From NCBI RefSeq assembly GCF_014284335.1, contig NZ_JACOGF010000002.1, positions 328,659-392,658 on the forward strand: a DNA stretch of 64,000 nucleotides, given 5' to 3'. This document shows, piece after piece, positions 11,221 through 19,531 of this stretch (position 1 is its first letter; every line of letters starts with the position of its first letter). A model generated the notes under the pieces. The model worked only from the letters and a program-made list of their open reading frames with translations, made no database searches and was not told where the DNA came from. The DNA comes from Undibacterium hunanense. GTDB lineage: Bacteria > Pseudomonadota > Gammaproteobacteria > Burkholderiales > Burkholderiaceae_D. The position numbers were made by a program, and so were the translations under genes.

Positions 11221-11760
11221 ATGCCTAAACAAAGTCCAGCCACTTCCAAAGCGCAAGCCAAGCTCAAGGCTCCTGCAGCCAAGCGCCCGGCCAGCCAGGC
11301 GCAAGCCCCGGTCTTTAATGCTCGCATAGTGGGCATCAACTACGATATTCTGGAAGAACTCACAGGCTACGCCGTGCGTCGCGCCCAGCTATCCATCTAT
11401 GCAGACTTTACCGCCAGCCTGGGGGCGTATGACATCACCCCGCAGCGTTTTTCTTCACTGGTGATCATCAGCAACAACCCCGGTATTTCACAAACCCGTC
11501 TTGCAGAAGTCATGGGTATTGCGCGATCAGGCGTGGTTGCCATCATTGATAATTTTGAACAGGCCGGCCTGCTGGAACGCCAAGACGCAGGCGACCGCAG
11601 AGCCTATAACCTGCACCTGACCAAAGAAGGCCAGCGGCAATTAGAGAAATACAAACAGGCAGTGAAAGAGCACGACGACAGGGTCAGCCAGCAATTGACG
11701 ATAAAGGAAAGGCAGCAGTTGCGGGCATTGTTGGGCAAGTTGTGTATAGAGTCAAAATAA
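11221..11760 (+). CDS. MarR family transcriptional regulator
   Basis: MarR-type winged-helix regulator, 179 residues. Residues 1-33 form a Lys/Ala/Pro-rich basic extension not usual for the family. The HTH lies about 98-130 (ISQTRLAEVMGIARSGVVAIIDNFEQAGLL) and the wing motif is DAGDRRAYNLHLT. No OhrR-type cysteine. Divergent from the flavin monooxygenase and upstream of a LivK-like binding protein; TTGTTCTA operator-like sites occur in front of all three, so it probably senses an aromatic ligand and controls its uptake or hydroxylation (inference). Confidence 0.85.
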   Translation: MPKQSPATSKAQAKLKAPAAKRPASQAQAPVFNARIVGINYDILEELTGYAVRRAQLSIYADFTASLGAYDITPQRFSSLVIISNNPGISQTRLAEVMGIARSGVVAIIDNFEQAGLLERQDAGDRRAYNLHLTKEGQRQLEKYKQAVKEHDDRVSQQLTIKERQQLRALLGKLCIESK

Positions 11761-12342
11761 AGCAGCGGTCATTTGGTGGTGGTTGACCATATTTGGATGG
11801 TGCGCCGCGCGCACCGTCCAATTGCCAATAATCAATATATGCATGGTTTCATGCACCGCAGCATAGTTACATGCCTCAACAAAACGGTGCACGCAGCGCG
11901 TCCAACGAGACTGAACGAAGTTGAAATTCCCTCCCTTTCAAGGGGAGGGTTAGGGTGGGGATGGGGTTCGGTTGATCAATCCGCCATCAAATTAATTAAG
12001 AAACCCATCCCCATCCCAACCATTCCACTGCGCAGCTTGCATGCTGCTTGGAAATTTGTGGCACAAAGCAGCGCTTTGCGAATTCCCACAAATTTCCCCT
12101 TGAAGGGGAAGGAGCTGGCCTGCAGTCCAATTGCCAATATTCAATATATGCATGGTTTCGTGCACCGCAGCATAGTTACATGCCTCAAAAAAACGGTGCG
12201 CGCAGCGCACCCTACGAGATGCTCTCTTGCTGCAAAATTAAAGCGTCACATTGCTATGCGCGCGCCATTAATCGTCAACACAAAATCCAAAAAACACAAA
12301 ACCCCGCTTGCATCGTACTCAAAATATTATTATATTGAATAA
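11761..12342. repeat. Repeat-filled spacer incl. dispersed-repeat copy 2
   Basis: No gene. Positions 11796-11822, 11885-11900 and 12190-12215 carry GGTGCGC/GCGCACC palindromes of the type seen between dnaA and dnaN. An unusual compound copy of the dispersed repeat spans 11935-12113: its TTAGGGTGGGGATGG and CATCCCCATCCC arms are followed by a module with ATTTGTGG and CCACAAAT arms before the closing CCCCTTGAAGGGGAAGG. Identical phrases (AATATATGCATGGTTTC, ATGCACCGCAGCATAGTTACATGCC) occur twice, about 310 bp apart, showing an internal duplication. A long open frame here (11773-12342) is repeat-derived. Confidence 0.65.
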
Positions 12343-12362
12343 CTGTTCTGCTTCATAACAAT
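12343..12362. promoter_or_regulatory. MarR-type operator before the LivK-like gene
   Basis: CTGTTCTGCTTCATAACAAT matches the monooxygenase operator at 15 of 20 positions, 156 bp before the binding-protein start. Supports joint control by the MarR regulator at 11221. Confidence 0.5.
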
Positions 12363-12518
12363 AAAAAATCGTAATAACGAAACACAACAACGAAACATAA
12401 TAAGTACGTCACCAATTCCAAGCCCGGCCTGGCAAACAAGGCTAAATAAGCATTTGCAACACCAAGCAATATCAAGCACACCGGCATCTGCAATACCAAC
12501 AATAATCAGGAGACAGCA

Positions 12519-13661
12519 ATGCAATTCATCACCAAACCCACGCTATTGGCCCTGTTGATCAGCGCGACCATAGGCACGGCCCAGGCCGACATCACCATCG
12601 GTGTCAGCCTGCCATTAACCGGTCCTGCATCAGGGCTGGGCATCCCCACCAAGAACGGCATCACCCTGTGGCCCGACACCATCGGTGGCGAAAAGGTCAA
12701 ACTCGTCATCCTTGATGATGCATCCGATACCACCCAATCCAGCAAGAACGCCCGCCGGCTCATCACCGACGACAAGGTAGACGTTATCGTCGGCTCCACC
12801 GCCACACCAGCTTCGGTGGCACTGGCAGAAGTCGCGTCTGAACTCAAGACTCCGCAAATCTCCACCTCACCAGTTGAAGTAGGCCCCGGAAAAGGCACCT
12901 GGACCTTCCGCGTTGCCCAATCAACCCCACTCATGGCCCATGCCGTGGCTGATCACATGAAAAAAGTGGGCGTCAAGACGTATGCCTATCTCGGTTATTC
13001 AGATGCCTATGGCGAAACCTGGTTGAAAGGAATCACCGCCGCCGCTGACAAGGCCGGCTTGCAATCTGTCGCCACAGAACGCTTCAATCGCCCCGACACC
13101 AGCGTCACCGCACAAACCCTGAAGTTGCTCGCCGCCAAACCTGACGCTATCCTCATCGGCGCATCCGGCAGTGGCGCCGCCATGCCGCACAAAGCCCTGA
13201 TAGAACGCGGCTACAAAGGCAAAATCTACCAAACCCATGGGGCAGCCTCGCGTGATTTGATACGCCTGGGCGGCAAAGACGTAGAAGGCTCCTTCGTCGT
13301 CGCCGGTTTGGCCATCCTGCCAGAGCTGCTGCCAGAAGATCACCCATCCAAACGCCTGGCAACCGACTTCACCAACCGCTATGAAAAACAATTCGGCGAA
13401 GGCACCAGAAACCAGTTCGCCGCCCACGGCTACGACGCCTACCTGCTGCTGAACCGTGTCATCCCCATTGCGCTAAAGAAAGCCAAACCCGGCACGCCGG
13501 AATTCCGTACTGCGTTGAAGGATGCAATGGAATCCGAAATCGACATCCCCATCACCCAGGGTGTCTTGCATTACACAGCGAATGATCACTTTGGACTGGA
13601 AGAAAAAGCACGGGTGATGTTGACGATACAGAATGGGAACTGGAAGGCAGTTGGGCCTTGA
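12519..13661 (+). CDS. Periplasmic branched-chain amino acid/aromatic-type ABC binding protein
   Basis: LivK-type solute-binding protein (Peripla_BP_6 fold), 380 residues. It has a Sec signal peptide cleaved after TAQA (residue 23), then ADITIGVSLPLTGPASGLG typical of the family, and a second lobe beginning near PQISTSP. Family members bind branched-chain amino acids, amides or aromatic acids; proximity to a flavin monooxygenase and a MarR regulator favours an aromatic ligand (inference). No permease or ATPase gene is adjacent, so it must use transporter parts encoded elsewhere. RBS CAGGAGA precedes ATG 12519. Confidence 0.88.
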   Translation: MQFITKPTLLALLISATIGTAQADITIGVSLPLTGPASGLGIPTKNGITLWPDTIGGEKVKLVILDDASDTTQSSKNARRLITDDKVDVIVGSTATPASVALAEVASELKTPQISTSPVEVGPGKGTWTFRVAQSTPLMAHAVADHMKKVGVKTYAYLGYSDAYGETWLKGITAAADKAGLQSVATERFNRPDTSVTAQTLKLLAAKPDAILIGASGSGAAMPHKALIERGYKGKIYQTHGAASRDLIRLGGKDVEGSFVVAGLAILPELLPEDHPSKRLATDFTNRYEKQFGEGTRNQFAAHGYDAYLLLNRVIPIALKKAKPGTPEFRTALKDAMESEIDIPITQGVLHYTANDHFGLEEKARVMLTIQNGNWKAVGP

Positions 13662-13700
13662 GCTTTCAGCCTTGATGTGCTGAGGCAAGCTGGCTATTTT

Positions 13701-13739
13701 TAATTTTCAATATTAATTTTCAGTATTAATTTTCAATAA
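13701..13739. repeat. Three 13-bp tandem repeats
   Basis: TAATTTTCAATAT, TAATTTTCAGTAT and TAATTTTCAATAA follow one another without gaps, just before the terminator hairpin. Confidence 0.75.
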
Positions 13740-13765
13740 GGCGCGATTTTTATCGCGCCTTTGTC
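13738..13765 (+). terminator. Rho-independent terminator of the LivK-like gene
   Basis: AGGCGCGAT (13739-13747) and ATCGCGCCT (13752-13760) form a perfect 9-bp stem with a four-T loop, followed by TTGTCTTT; 77 bp after the stop codon. Confidence 0.8.
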
Positions 13766-13931
13766 TTTCTGCATCAATAAAGTTCATAGTGACATCCATG
13801 GAATGACCAGCGCAGCCTTTCTGGACGTCACCATCATTTTGTAGGATCAGGCAAAAATCATCCAGCTTCCGGCAACAAGACCAGGCCCCTGGAACAGATA
13901 CTGAGTACTCCAACCACACAGGAGAACTCTC

Positions 13932-14687
13932 ATGACAAAGATCGCACTTATTACAGGCGCAAGCCGTGGCCTGGGCCGCAACACCGCACTGAATATCGCC
14001 CGCCGTGGTGCTGATGTCATCATCACCTACCAAAGCCGGGAGGAGGATGCCAGAGCGGTAGTGGCAGACATTCAGGCAATGGGTCGCAAGGCGGCCGCGT
14101 TTCAACTGGATGTCAGCGACACGACCGGCTTTGCGTCATTCGCTGCGCGCTTGCATACGGCATTGCAAGAAACCTGGCAGCGCGATACCTTTGATCATCT
14201 CGTCAATAACGCTGGCCATGGCGACATGGCGTTGATTACAGACACGACCGAGGCGCAGTTTGACAAGCTGGTGAATGTACACTTCAAGGGCGTGTTCTTC
14301 CTGACACAGACATTGTTACCCTTGCTTGCAGATGGTGGCCGCATCGTCAATCTGTCTACCGGGCTGACGCGTGTTTCTTATCCTGGCTTCGCTGCCTATG
14401 CTGCTGTGAAGGGCGCCATCGAGACACTGAGCGTGTACCTGGCCAAGGAACTGGGTAGCCGAGGTATTGCAGTCAACACCGTGGCACCGGGTGCGATTGA
14501 AACAGATTTTCTGGGTGGGGCCGTGCGTGATATGCCTGATCTGAACCAAAGCTTTGCCAGCATGACCGCGCTTGGTCGTGTGGGTATGCCAGACGACATC
14601 GGCCCCATGATTGCCAATTTGCTGAGCCAGGACAATCACTGGATCAATGCGCAGCGTATTGAAGTGTCTGGTGGCCAGGTTATTTGA
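13932..14687 (+). CDS. Short-chain dehydrogenase/reductase
   Basis: Classical SDR of 251 residues. Cofactor motif TGASRGLG (8-15), NNAG at about 94-97, catalytic Ser in NLSTGL and YAAVK with the Tyr/Lys pair near 157-161, and the PGAIETD segment after the active site. The residue after the first strand region does not settle NADP versus NAD; the arrangement TYQSREED suggests NADP (inference). Substrate unknown. RBS AGGAGA sits 8 bp upstream of ATG 13932. It converges on an AraC regulator gene that often accompanies such SDRs. Confidence 0.9.
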   Translation: MTKIALITGASRGLGRNTALNIARRGADVIITYQSREEDARAVVADIQAMGRKAAAFQLDVSDTTGFASFAARLHTALQETWQRDTFDHLVNNAGHGDMALITDTTEAQFDKLVNVHFKGVFFLTQTLLPLLADGGRIVNLSTGLTRVSYPGFAAYAAVKGAIETLSVYLAKELGSRGIAVNTVAPGAIETDFLGGAVRDMPDLNQSFASMTALGRVGMPDDIGPMIANLLSQDNHWINAQRIEVSGGQVI

Positions 14688-14760
14688 TCATGCTGGAGCG
14701 TACCGCATTCATCCAGATAGTGGGCGCAAGCGCCGTCAGATGATCCGATAAGCAAACAGC

Positions 14761-15654
14761 TCATGCCGCTGCATGAATCCTGCCACTTGCCGCCGCCATG
14801 TCTTTGGCTGGCGGCAAGCCAAACATGCGGCCGTATTCCCGTGTGAACTGGTGCACGCTTTCATAACCAACCGAGAATGCCGCATGGCTAGCATTCGCCC
14901 CCTGCGTCAGCATCAGGCGCCTGGCTTCTATCAGCCGTAATTGCTTCTGAAATTGCAGCGGCGTTAGCGAGGTCACAGCGCGGAAGTTTTGATGAAACGA
15001 AGACGGGCTCATGCCCGCGACGGCGGCCAACTGTCCGACTGGCAGGCGCCGGTTATATTCAGCCCGCAGCAGCGCGATGGCGCGTGCCACCCGTTGTACA
15101 TGGCCATTGGGCAAGCCCAGGCGTCGGATTGAATCCCCATGTCGCCCGGCCAGCAACCAGTAATGAAACTCCCGCAAAAGCTGTGACTGCAGCACAGGTA
15201 TCGACCCCGGACGTTCCAGCAAACGCATTAACCGAAGCGCAGCATCCGCAACTTCAGCATCGGTCTGCTCAAACCTGACTGGTGAATGGTCGGCTTCTTG
15301 CGTGCTGGTCATTTCGGTCGCAAGCTCAGCAATGATGGCAGGGTCAAGATCCAGAACCAGCGAAACATACGGCACCCCGGCACTGGCCTGCGTGATCTGG
15401 CTGGCAGTCGGCACATCCGCCATGATCAGCAACGAATCACCCGCAGCAAACGTATAAGACTGTTTGCCCATCGTCACATGCTTGGCCCCTTGCAGCACCA
15501 GACAGGCAAGCGGCTTCTGGATGGCATATCCCAACGCCGTGCGACTGGCAACCCGAATAGCCGTCAAGCCGGGGATGGGCGTCTGCGCAATACCATCCTG
15601 ACCGGAATGCGCTTCCGTGTAACGGCGAACAGTATCGAGGAGTGAATCAGTCAT
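14761..15654 (-). CDS. AraC family regulator with AraC_N domain
   Basis: Transcription factor of 297 residues. The N-terminal half is a cupin-like AraC_N (YqhC-type) domain with PLACLVLQGAKHVTMGKQSY; the C-terminal 100 residues contain two HTH motifs (LPVGQLAAVAGMSPSSFHQNFRAV and ASHAAFSVGYESVHQFTREYGRMFG). Regulators of this subgroup commonly control a nearby aldehyde or keto reductase/SDR gene, so the convergent SDR is a plausible target. A GTG one codon upstream (15657) is equally in frame; ATG was chosen. Confidence 0.88.
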   Translation of the reverse strand: MTDSLLDTVRRYTEAHSGQDGIAQTPIPGLTAIRVASRTALGYAIQKPLACLVLQGAKHVTMGKQSYTFAAGDSLLIMADVPTASQITQASAGVPYVSLVLDLDPAIIAELATEMTSTQEADHSPVRFEQTDAEVADAALRLMRLLERPGSIPVLQSQLLREFHYWLLAGRHGDSIRRLGLPNGHVQRVARAIALLRAEYNRRLPVGQLAAVAGMSPSSFHQNFRAVTSLTPLQFQKQLRLIEARRLMLTQGANASHAAFSVGYESVHQFTREYGRMFGLPPAKDMAAASGRIHAAA

Positions 15655-15932
15655 CACCTGATTTTAGTCCAGCCGCTGCCACGCCGTAAACTGGCGTTGC
15701 AGGATCAGGCAAAATGTACGGAGGTTTGGGTAAAGAACAGATACGAACAGATACCAAAGCAGGGTCTGGCAATGACTCTGCACTTGCCATAGTGTTCAAA
15801 TTTGCAAAAAGCCCATAAACTCTGGTGTTTAGCGTGTAAGTCTTTCGCTAACAAGAATGCTGGTAGCGGCCAGGCTCTACCACATTGTTGAACACAGCGC
15901 GCCGCAAATCATGGATGTTGACAGGAACCCTG

Positions 15933-16214
15933 ATGATCAAAGTCACACAACTGCAATTTGAATATGGACACAAACGCGTCTATGACGATTTTTCGCTGAC
16001 GCTTGCACAGCCAGGCCTGTTTGACCAAAATGGCAGTGGTAAATCAACGCTATTAAAGATATTGTCGGGTTTGTTGTTTACGCATGGGGGCAGTGTTGCG
16101 GTGCCGGGGTATCTCGCCATCCCCTGGGGCTGCGTGTTTAAACAATCTGTAGTGCAACGTGGCGAACGCTGGAGCCTACTTTTCACGCGTCCAGCCACTG
16201 AAGGTATGCGATGA
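15933..16214 (+). pseudogene. Truncated ABC-transporter ATPase relic
   Basis: The first about 50 residues read like the N-terminus of an ABC ATPase (IKVTQLQFEYGHKRVYDDFSL, then NGSGKSTLLKILSGLL), but a few residues before the P-loop are lost, the first P-loop glycine is replaced (LFDQNGSGKST), and the sequence then runs into non-homologous residues and stops after 93 codons. No Q-loop, signature or Walker B. It overlaps the next gene by four bases (ATGA). Non-functional remnant, in a zone with other decayed genes. Confidence 0.7.
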
Positions 16215-17188
16215 AACGAGTACTACGCTGGTTTGCCTGGAGTCTATTGGGTCTGCTTGGCTTGATCGCTGTGTGCGGCGCATTGTTCACCTACTTCATT
16301 TATTCCCCAACACCTGTTCGCCCCGACTTGTCTGGCGCTGTGCAAAAAGGCAGCATACAAGCAGGTGGCATCAAGCGCACCTATATCAGCTATGTTCCAC
16401 GTGACCTGCCCAAGGGCGCACCCCTGGTGCTGGTCATGCACGGCTCAGGCCAAAGCGCAGAAGACATACGCGTAGAAACAGGCTACGCCTTCGAACGCCT
16501 CGCCGATCAACACGGCTTCGCCATCACCTATCCCGACTCCTACAGCTTTGACTGGAACGATTGCGGCAAAGTCGGCGACTACCAGGTCAATGGCCGCGAT
16601 ATTGATGACGTCGGTTTCCTCAATACCCTGACCGACAAACTCATCATCGACCTCGGCACAGACAAAACCCGCGTATTCGCTACCGGCGTATCCGCAGGCG
16701 GCTTCATGTCATTGCGCCTGGCGCTGGAATCACCAACCCGCTTCCGCGCCGTGGCCGCAGTTTCAGCAAGCGTACAAGTGCCGCAAAACTTCCGCTGCAA
16801 ACCAGCCGGCACCGGCACCTCCGTCATGGTCATGAACGGCACCAAAGACCCGCTGGTGCCATACAGCGGCGGCGAAGTGAACCTGCTGGGCCTGTTCTAC
16901 AAATGCGGCGACGTACTCAACGCACGCGCATCCGCGCAATATTTTGCAGACTTGAACAAGATCACTGCCGCACCAACAACACGTGCAACCGCAATATCAG
17001 GTGTCGATGTAGAACAAGTAAGCTGGAAGCGTGATGCCAGAACCGAAGTCGAACTCGTCACCATCCACGGTGGTGGACATGGTTTACCACAACCCTACTA
17101 CCGACGTGCGCGTCTGCTAGGCCCGTCGCCGATGGCACCAAATGGAGCGGAAATGATTTGGGAGTTTTTTAAGCGGCAACAACCCTAA
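16211..17188 (+). CDS. PHB depolymerase-family esterase, membrane-anchored
   Basis: 325-residue alpha/beta hydrolase of the LpqC/PHB-depolymerase esterase family. One N-terminal hydrophobic segment (about 9-31) should act as a signal anchor, placing the enzyme in the periplasm. VMHGSGQSAED is the oxyanion region, the nucleophile is Ser161 in GVSAGG, the acid is in the GTKDPLVPY region and the catalytic His lies in HGGGHGLPQP. Family members hydrolyse short polyesters, feruloyl or acetyl esters; the substrate here is unclear. An internally deleted relic of a second copy lies about 1 kb downstream (18189-18297). Confidence 0.85.
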   Translation: MKRVLRWFAWSLLGLLGLIAVCGALFTYFIYSPTPVRPDLSGAVQKGSIQAGGIKRTYISYVPRDLPKGAPLVLVMHGSGQSAEDIRVETGYAFERLADQHGFAITYPDSYSFDWNDCGKVGDYQVNGRDIDDVGFLNTLTDKLIIDLGTDKTRVFATGVSAGGFMSLRLALESPTRFRAVAAVSASVQVPQNFRCKPAGTGTSVMVMNGTKDPLVPYSGGEVNLLGLFYKCGDVLNARASAQYFADLNKITAAPTTRATAISGVDVEQVSWKRDARTEVELVTIHGGGHGLPQPYYRRARLLGPSPMAPNGAEMIWEFFKRQQP

Positions 17189-17272
17189 AGGTCCTGCAGC
17201 CTGCCACACAAATTTGGTCAATGTGCATACGCAGGCGAAATTTAGTGAAGCTTTGGCGACATCGCATGAACT

Positions 17273-17303
17273 AGAACTCATTTCTATTGCTGAAATGAGT
17301 TCT
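17273..17303. repeat. GAACTCATT hairpin repeat, copy 2
   Basis: AGAACTCATTTC and GAAATGAGTTCT form a perfect 12-bp stem around TATTGCT. Same arms as 10945-10973. Lies just after the convergent small membrane-protein gene's stop. Confidence 0.65.
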
Positions 17304-17329
17304 GGACATCGGCCAACTATTCTTTGCCA

Positions 17330-17575
17330 TCAAGGTAAGGTCAAGTCCAAGCCGAGCGTCCTGGCAAGGACAAAGGTGAAGATACCCAGGCCCAGAAGCG
17401 ATAGCATGAAGATGACGCCCACTTTGCCGCTCGCGCGTAGCACCGCGTGCATCTCCTTCGCGTGGTCCTTTTCCTTCCTCCCTTGATCGTAATGCCACTT
17501 GATGGCGAAAAACATGCCCACGCCAAGTACGAGAGCCTTGAACGTAACTAAGACTATAGGAATCCATTCCATCAT
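17330..17575 (-). CDS. Small two-helix membrane protein, unknown
   Basis: 81 residues with two clear transmembrane helices (about 5-26, LVTFKALVLGVGMFFAIKW, and about 51-74, VGVIFMLSLLGLGIFTFVLA) linked by a charged loop with KEKDHAKEMHAVLRASGK. No family recognised. GGAAA lies about 12 bp upstream of the tandem ATG ATG start (17575/17572). It is isolated between the esterase gene and a decayed region; I judge it real from its coherent membrane topology. Confidence 0.55.
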   Translation of the reverse strand: MMEWIPIVLVTFKALVLGVGMFFAIKWHYDQGRKEKDHAKEMHAVLRASGKVGVIFMLSLLGLGIFTFVLARTLGLDLTLP

Positions 17576-18520
17576 TTTGAGTATTTCCAGTTGTTACGTA
17601 AACTATCTATCGTGAAGCCCACTATCTTAAAACCTTGCTTTAGCAGCTTCGTTTTTTTGTTCGAACTATCCCCTCAGGCATCCTGCTTGAATCTTTCACT
17701 ACATCTACTTATGAAACAAGAATGGCATCCAGCAGGGTGTTTGCCGAATGCAGATGAGTGAGGAGAGAACCTCAATGACTGCCATGCGCAGCATAGTGTT
17801 GCTGCACGTCTTGATGCATACTACTCCAAAGCAATTTCCATACATGAGGACAAATTGTCCCAGTTGAAAAACATACAACGCACCTCTTTGGGTAGCAGCA
17901 GGGAGCGCGGACGCTTGCAAGCGGCTCTGTAACGGCTGCCTCATCTGCTTGCGCGACGGCTAGAGTCGATCACCGCTGCTGTGGTTTAAAGCCCAGGAAA
18001 CACTTTGCCCCATCCGGAAGTTCTCTCAATGCGGTCGCACATAGCTTTCTGCTTCAGTATCTATTTATCGTGAGATTCCGTGCGAAAGTGAACAGACAGA
18101 AAGCTACGTTAGCGATGTAGCACAACGCTCGCTTGAGGGTGGAAACCGCGCCGTGCTTTCCTTTATTTTTTGGTGAACGAGTCATACTTACAGTTTTGAT
18201 TGGAACGATTGCGGCAAAATCGGCACCGTACCGGCCCATCGCCGATGGCATCGAATGGGGTGGAGATGATTTAGGATTTTTTTGCGCGGCAGGAGCCTTG
18301 AAAAGGATCTTGTTGGTCCAGAGGAACCTTGTATTCCTTACGCTGTATGGCTGATTGCCTTTGCATACACCTGCTATTCGGGACCGCGTAGCATGATACT
18401 TATGGGCTGCCAAGAGTACCATGCACCGTCGTCGTAGCAGTAAGTTCACCCAATCTGCCCGAATTGCTACTAGAATGCCAATTTTTGAAACATTGGCAGC
18501 GATTCAAGAGAAAAATTCTA
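17576..18520. other. Non-coding decayed spacer
   Basis: No convincing gene in 945 bp. It holds the esterase relic (18189-18297), and an inverted repeat TAGCTTTCTG / CAGAAAGCTA (about 18046-18105) around a 40-base loop. Remaining open frames are short and show no family likeness. Confidence 0.5.
18189..18297 (+). pseudogene. Internally deleted esterase relic
   Basis: 18189-18225 matches 16541-16577 of the PHB-depolymerase-like gene almost base for base (the FDWNDCGKVG codons), and 18233-18297 matches 17120-17184, the gene's last codons (GPSPMAPNGAEMIWEFF). The 540 bp between are missing. This is the scar of a second, diverged copy that lost its middle and 5' end. Confidence 0.75.
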
Positions 18521-19531
18521 CTACAGGGGCCAAATTGGTCCAATTTCACCTGATAGACGAGCTATATACGAATTACGTCGTTCATGCCAAGTCGGATTTA
18601 TGCCCCGTAAAGCAAGTATTTCTCCGTAATAGTCCTCAATTAAGCGGCTGATTAAAACTCCAAACAGCAGCATGGAATTAGCATATTCGTTTGGCCGTTC
18701 ATATACAGGCCTACCGCCTGTTTTTGTTTGTGTTGACTCAACTTGATGTAAAAGGGCGTCAATGCTTAAAGCTTTTACACTTTCAAGTGAGTCAAATAGA
18801 TCTGGAATTCTTTTTGCATCTACGCAACCATAGGCAAAACCGACTCGGTAATTTACTGCATTTCTAAGTTTTGACAACCATGACGTTTTGTCAAATCTAT
18901 TCTGAAAGTTAAGCGCAGAAAAAATGCGCGTTTCCATGTTTGCAGGTTCATCTTTTGCTAAATTGAGCCGTTCTTGAATATCTAAAAAAAAAGTTTGCCA
19001 GAGGCCATCATGGAAGTTATTTGAGCCAAGCTTTCTGAGTTGAAGGGAGCTTTTCGCACCATAAACGTCTATCATGCTGATTTGAAATGTTCCGTTACCT
19101 GGGGCTTTATGTTCTTTTTTACCTAGTTTCTTTAATCTGTCAATTTCAGAAGTTGGAAGGAATGTAACCACACTTCCTATCATTCTCAACCAAGCGAGAG
19201 CTAAAAACAAACACCAATAATATGTTGTTACTAGCAACCAAGAATGACTCGGAAAATCTTTTTTTTGATACGCATTTGCTAGAATCATTCGATGCTCTAA
19301 GGCTTGATCGAGAAGAATACTTACCTCTCGTGCCAACATCGCACCATATTCCTTCGATGAACAGCTTATAAGAAATTCTTTTTTTGTCGAGCCAGTGACA
19401 TGGTATCCGCCCTTTTCCCGCCATTCGAAAAACGTGAAGGAATTGCCTAATCTATTCTCGATGCCCTCACATATGACATCTAAGGCATCAGATTTTACGC
19501 CTTCCCATATAAAGCCTTTAGGTATAGTCAT
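18521..19531 (-). CDS. Unrecognised helical protein of the MTase cassette
   Basis: 336 residues, no family recognised. Mostly alpha-helical by eye; residues 94-126 are hydrophobic and aromatic (SHSWLLVTTYYWCLFLALAWL) but read more like a buried helical core than a membrane span. A LRNAVNYR segment at 222-229 resembles the R-N-x-x-x-H/Y region of HEPN-type helical domains; this is tentative. The start overlaps the end of the DGQHR gene by four bases (ATGA), so the two are translationally coupled. AT-rich like its partners and unlike the flanks. Probably the downstream, perhaps effector or restriction, component of the cassette. Confidence 0.7.
   Translation of the reverse strand: MTIPKGFIWEGVKSDALDVICEGIENRLGNSFTFFEWREKGGYHVTGSTKKEFLISCSSKEYGAMLAREVSILLDQALEHRMILANAYQKKDFPSHSWLLVTTYYWCLFLALAWLRMIGSVVTFLPTSEIDRLKKLGKKEHKAPGNGTFQISMIDVYGAKSSLQLRKLGSNNFHDGLWQTFFLDIQERLNLAKDEPANMETRIFSALNFQNRFDKTSWLSKLRNAVNYRVGFAYGCVDAKRIPDLFDSLESVKALSIDALLHQVESTQTKTGGRPVYERPNEYANSMLLFGVLISRLIEDYYGEILALRGINPTWHERRNSYIARLSGEIGPIWPL

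Noticed and set aside
11773..12342. 189-codon open frame in the MarR-LivK gap
   Set aside because: Built from dispersed palindromic repeats and a local duplication; no RBS and no family.
18054..18449. 131-codon minus-strand frame beside the esterase relic
   Set aside because: Runs over the relic DNA in an unrelated frame; no family or RBS.
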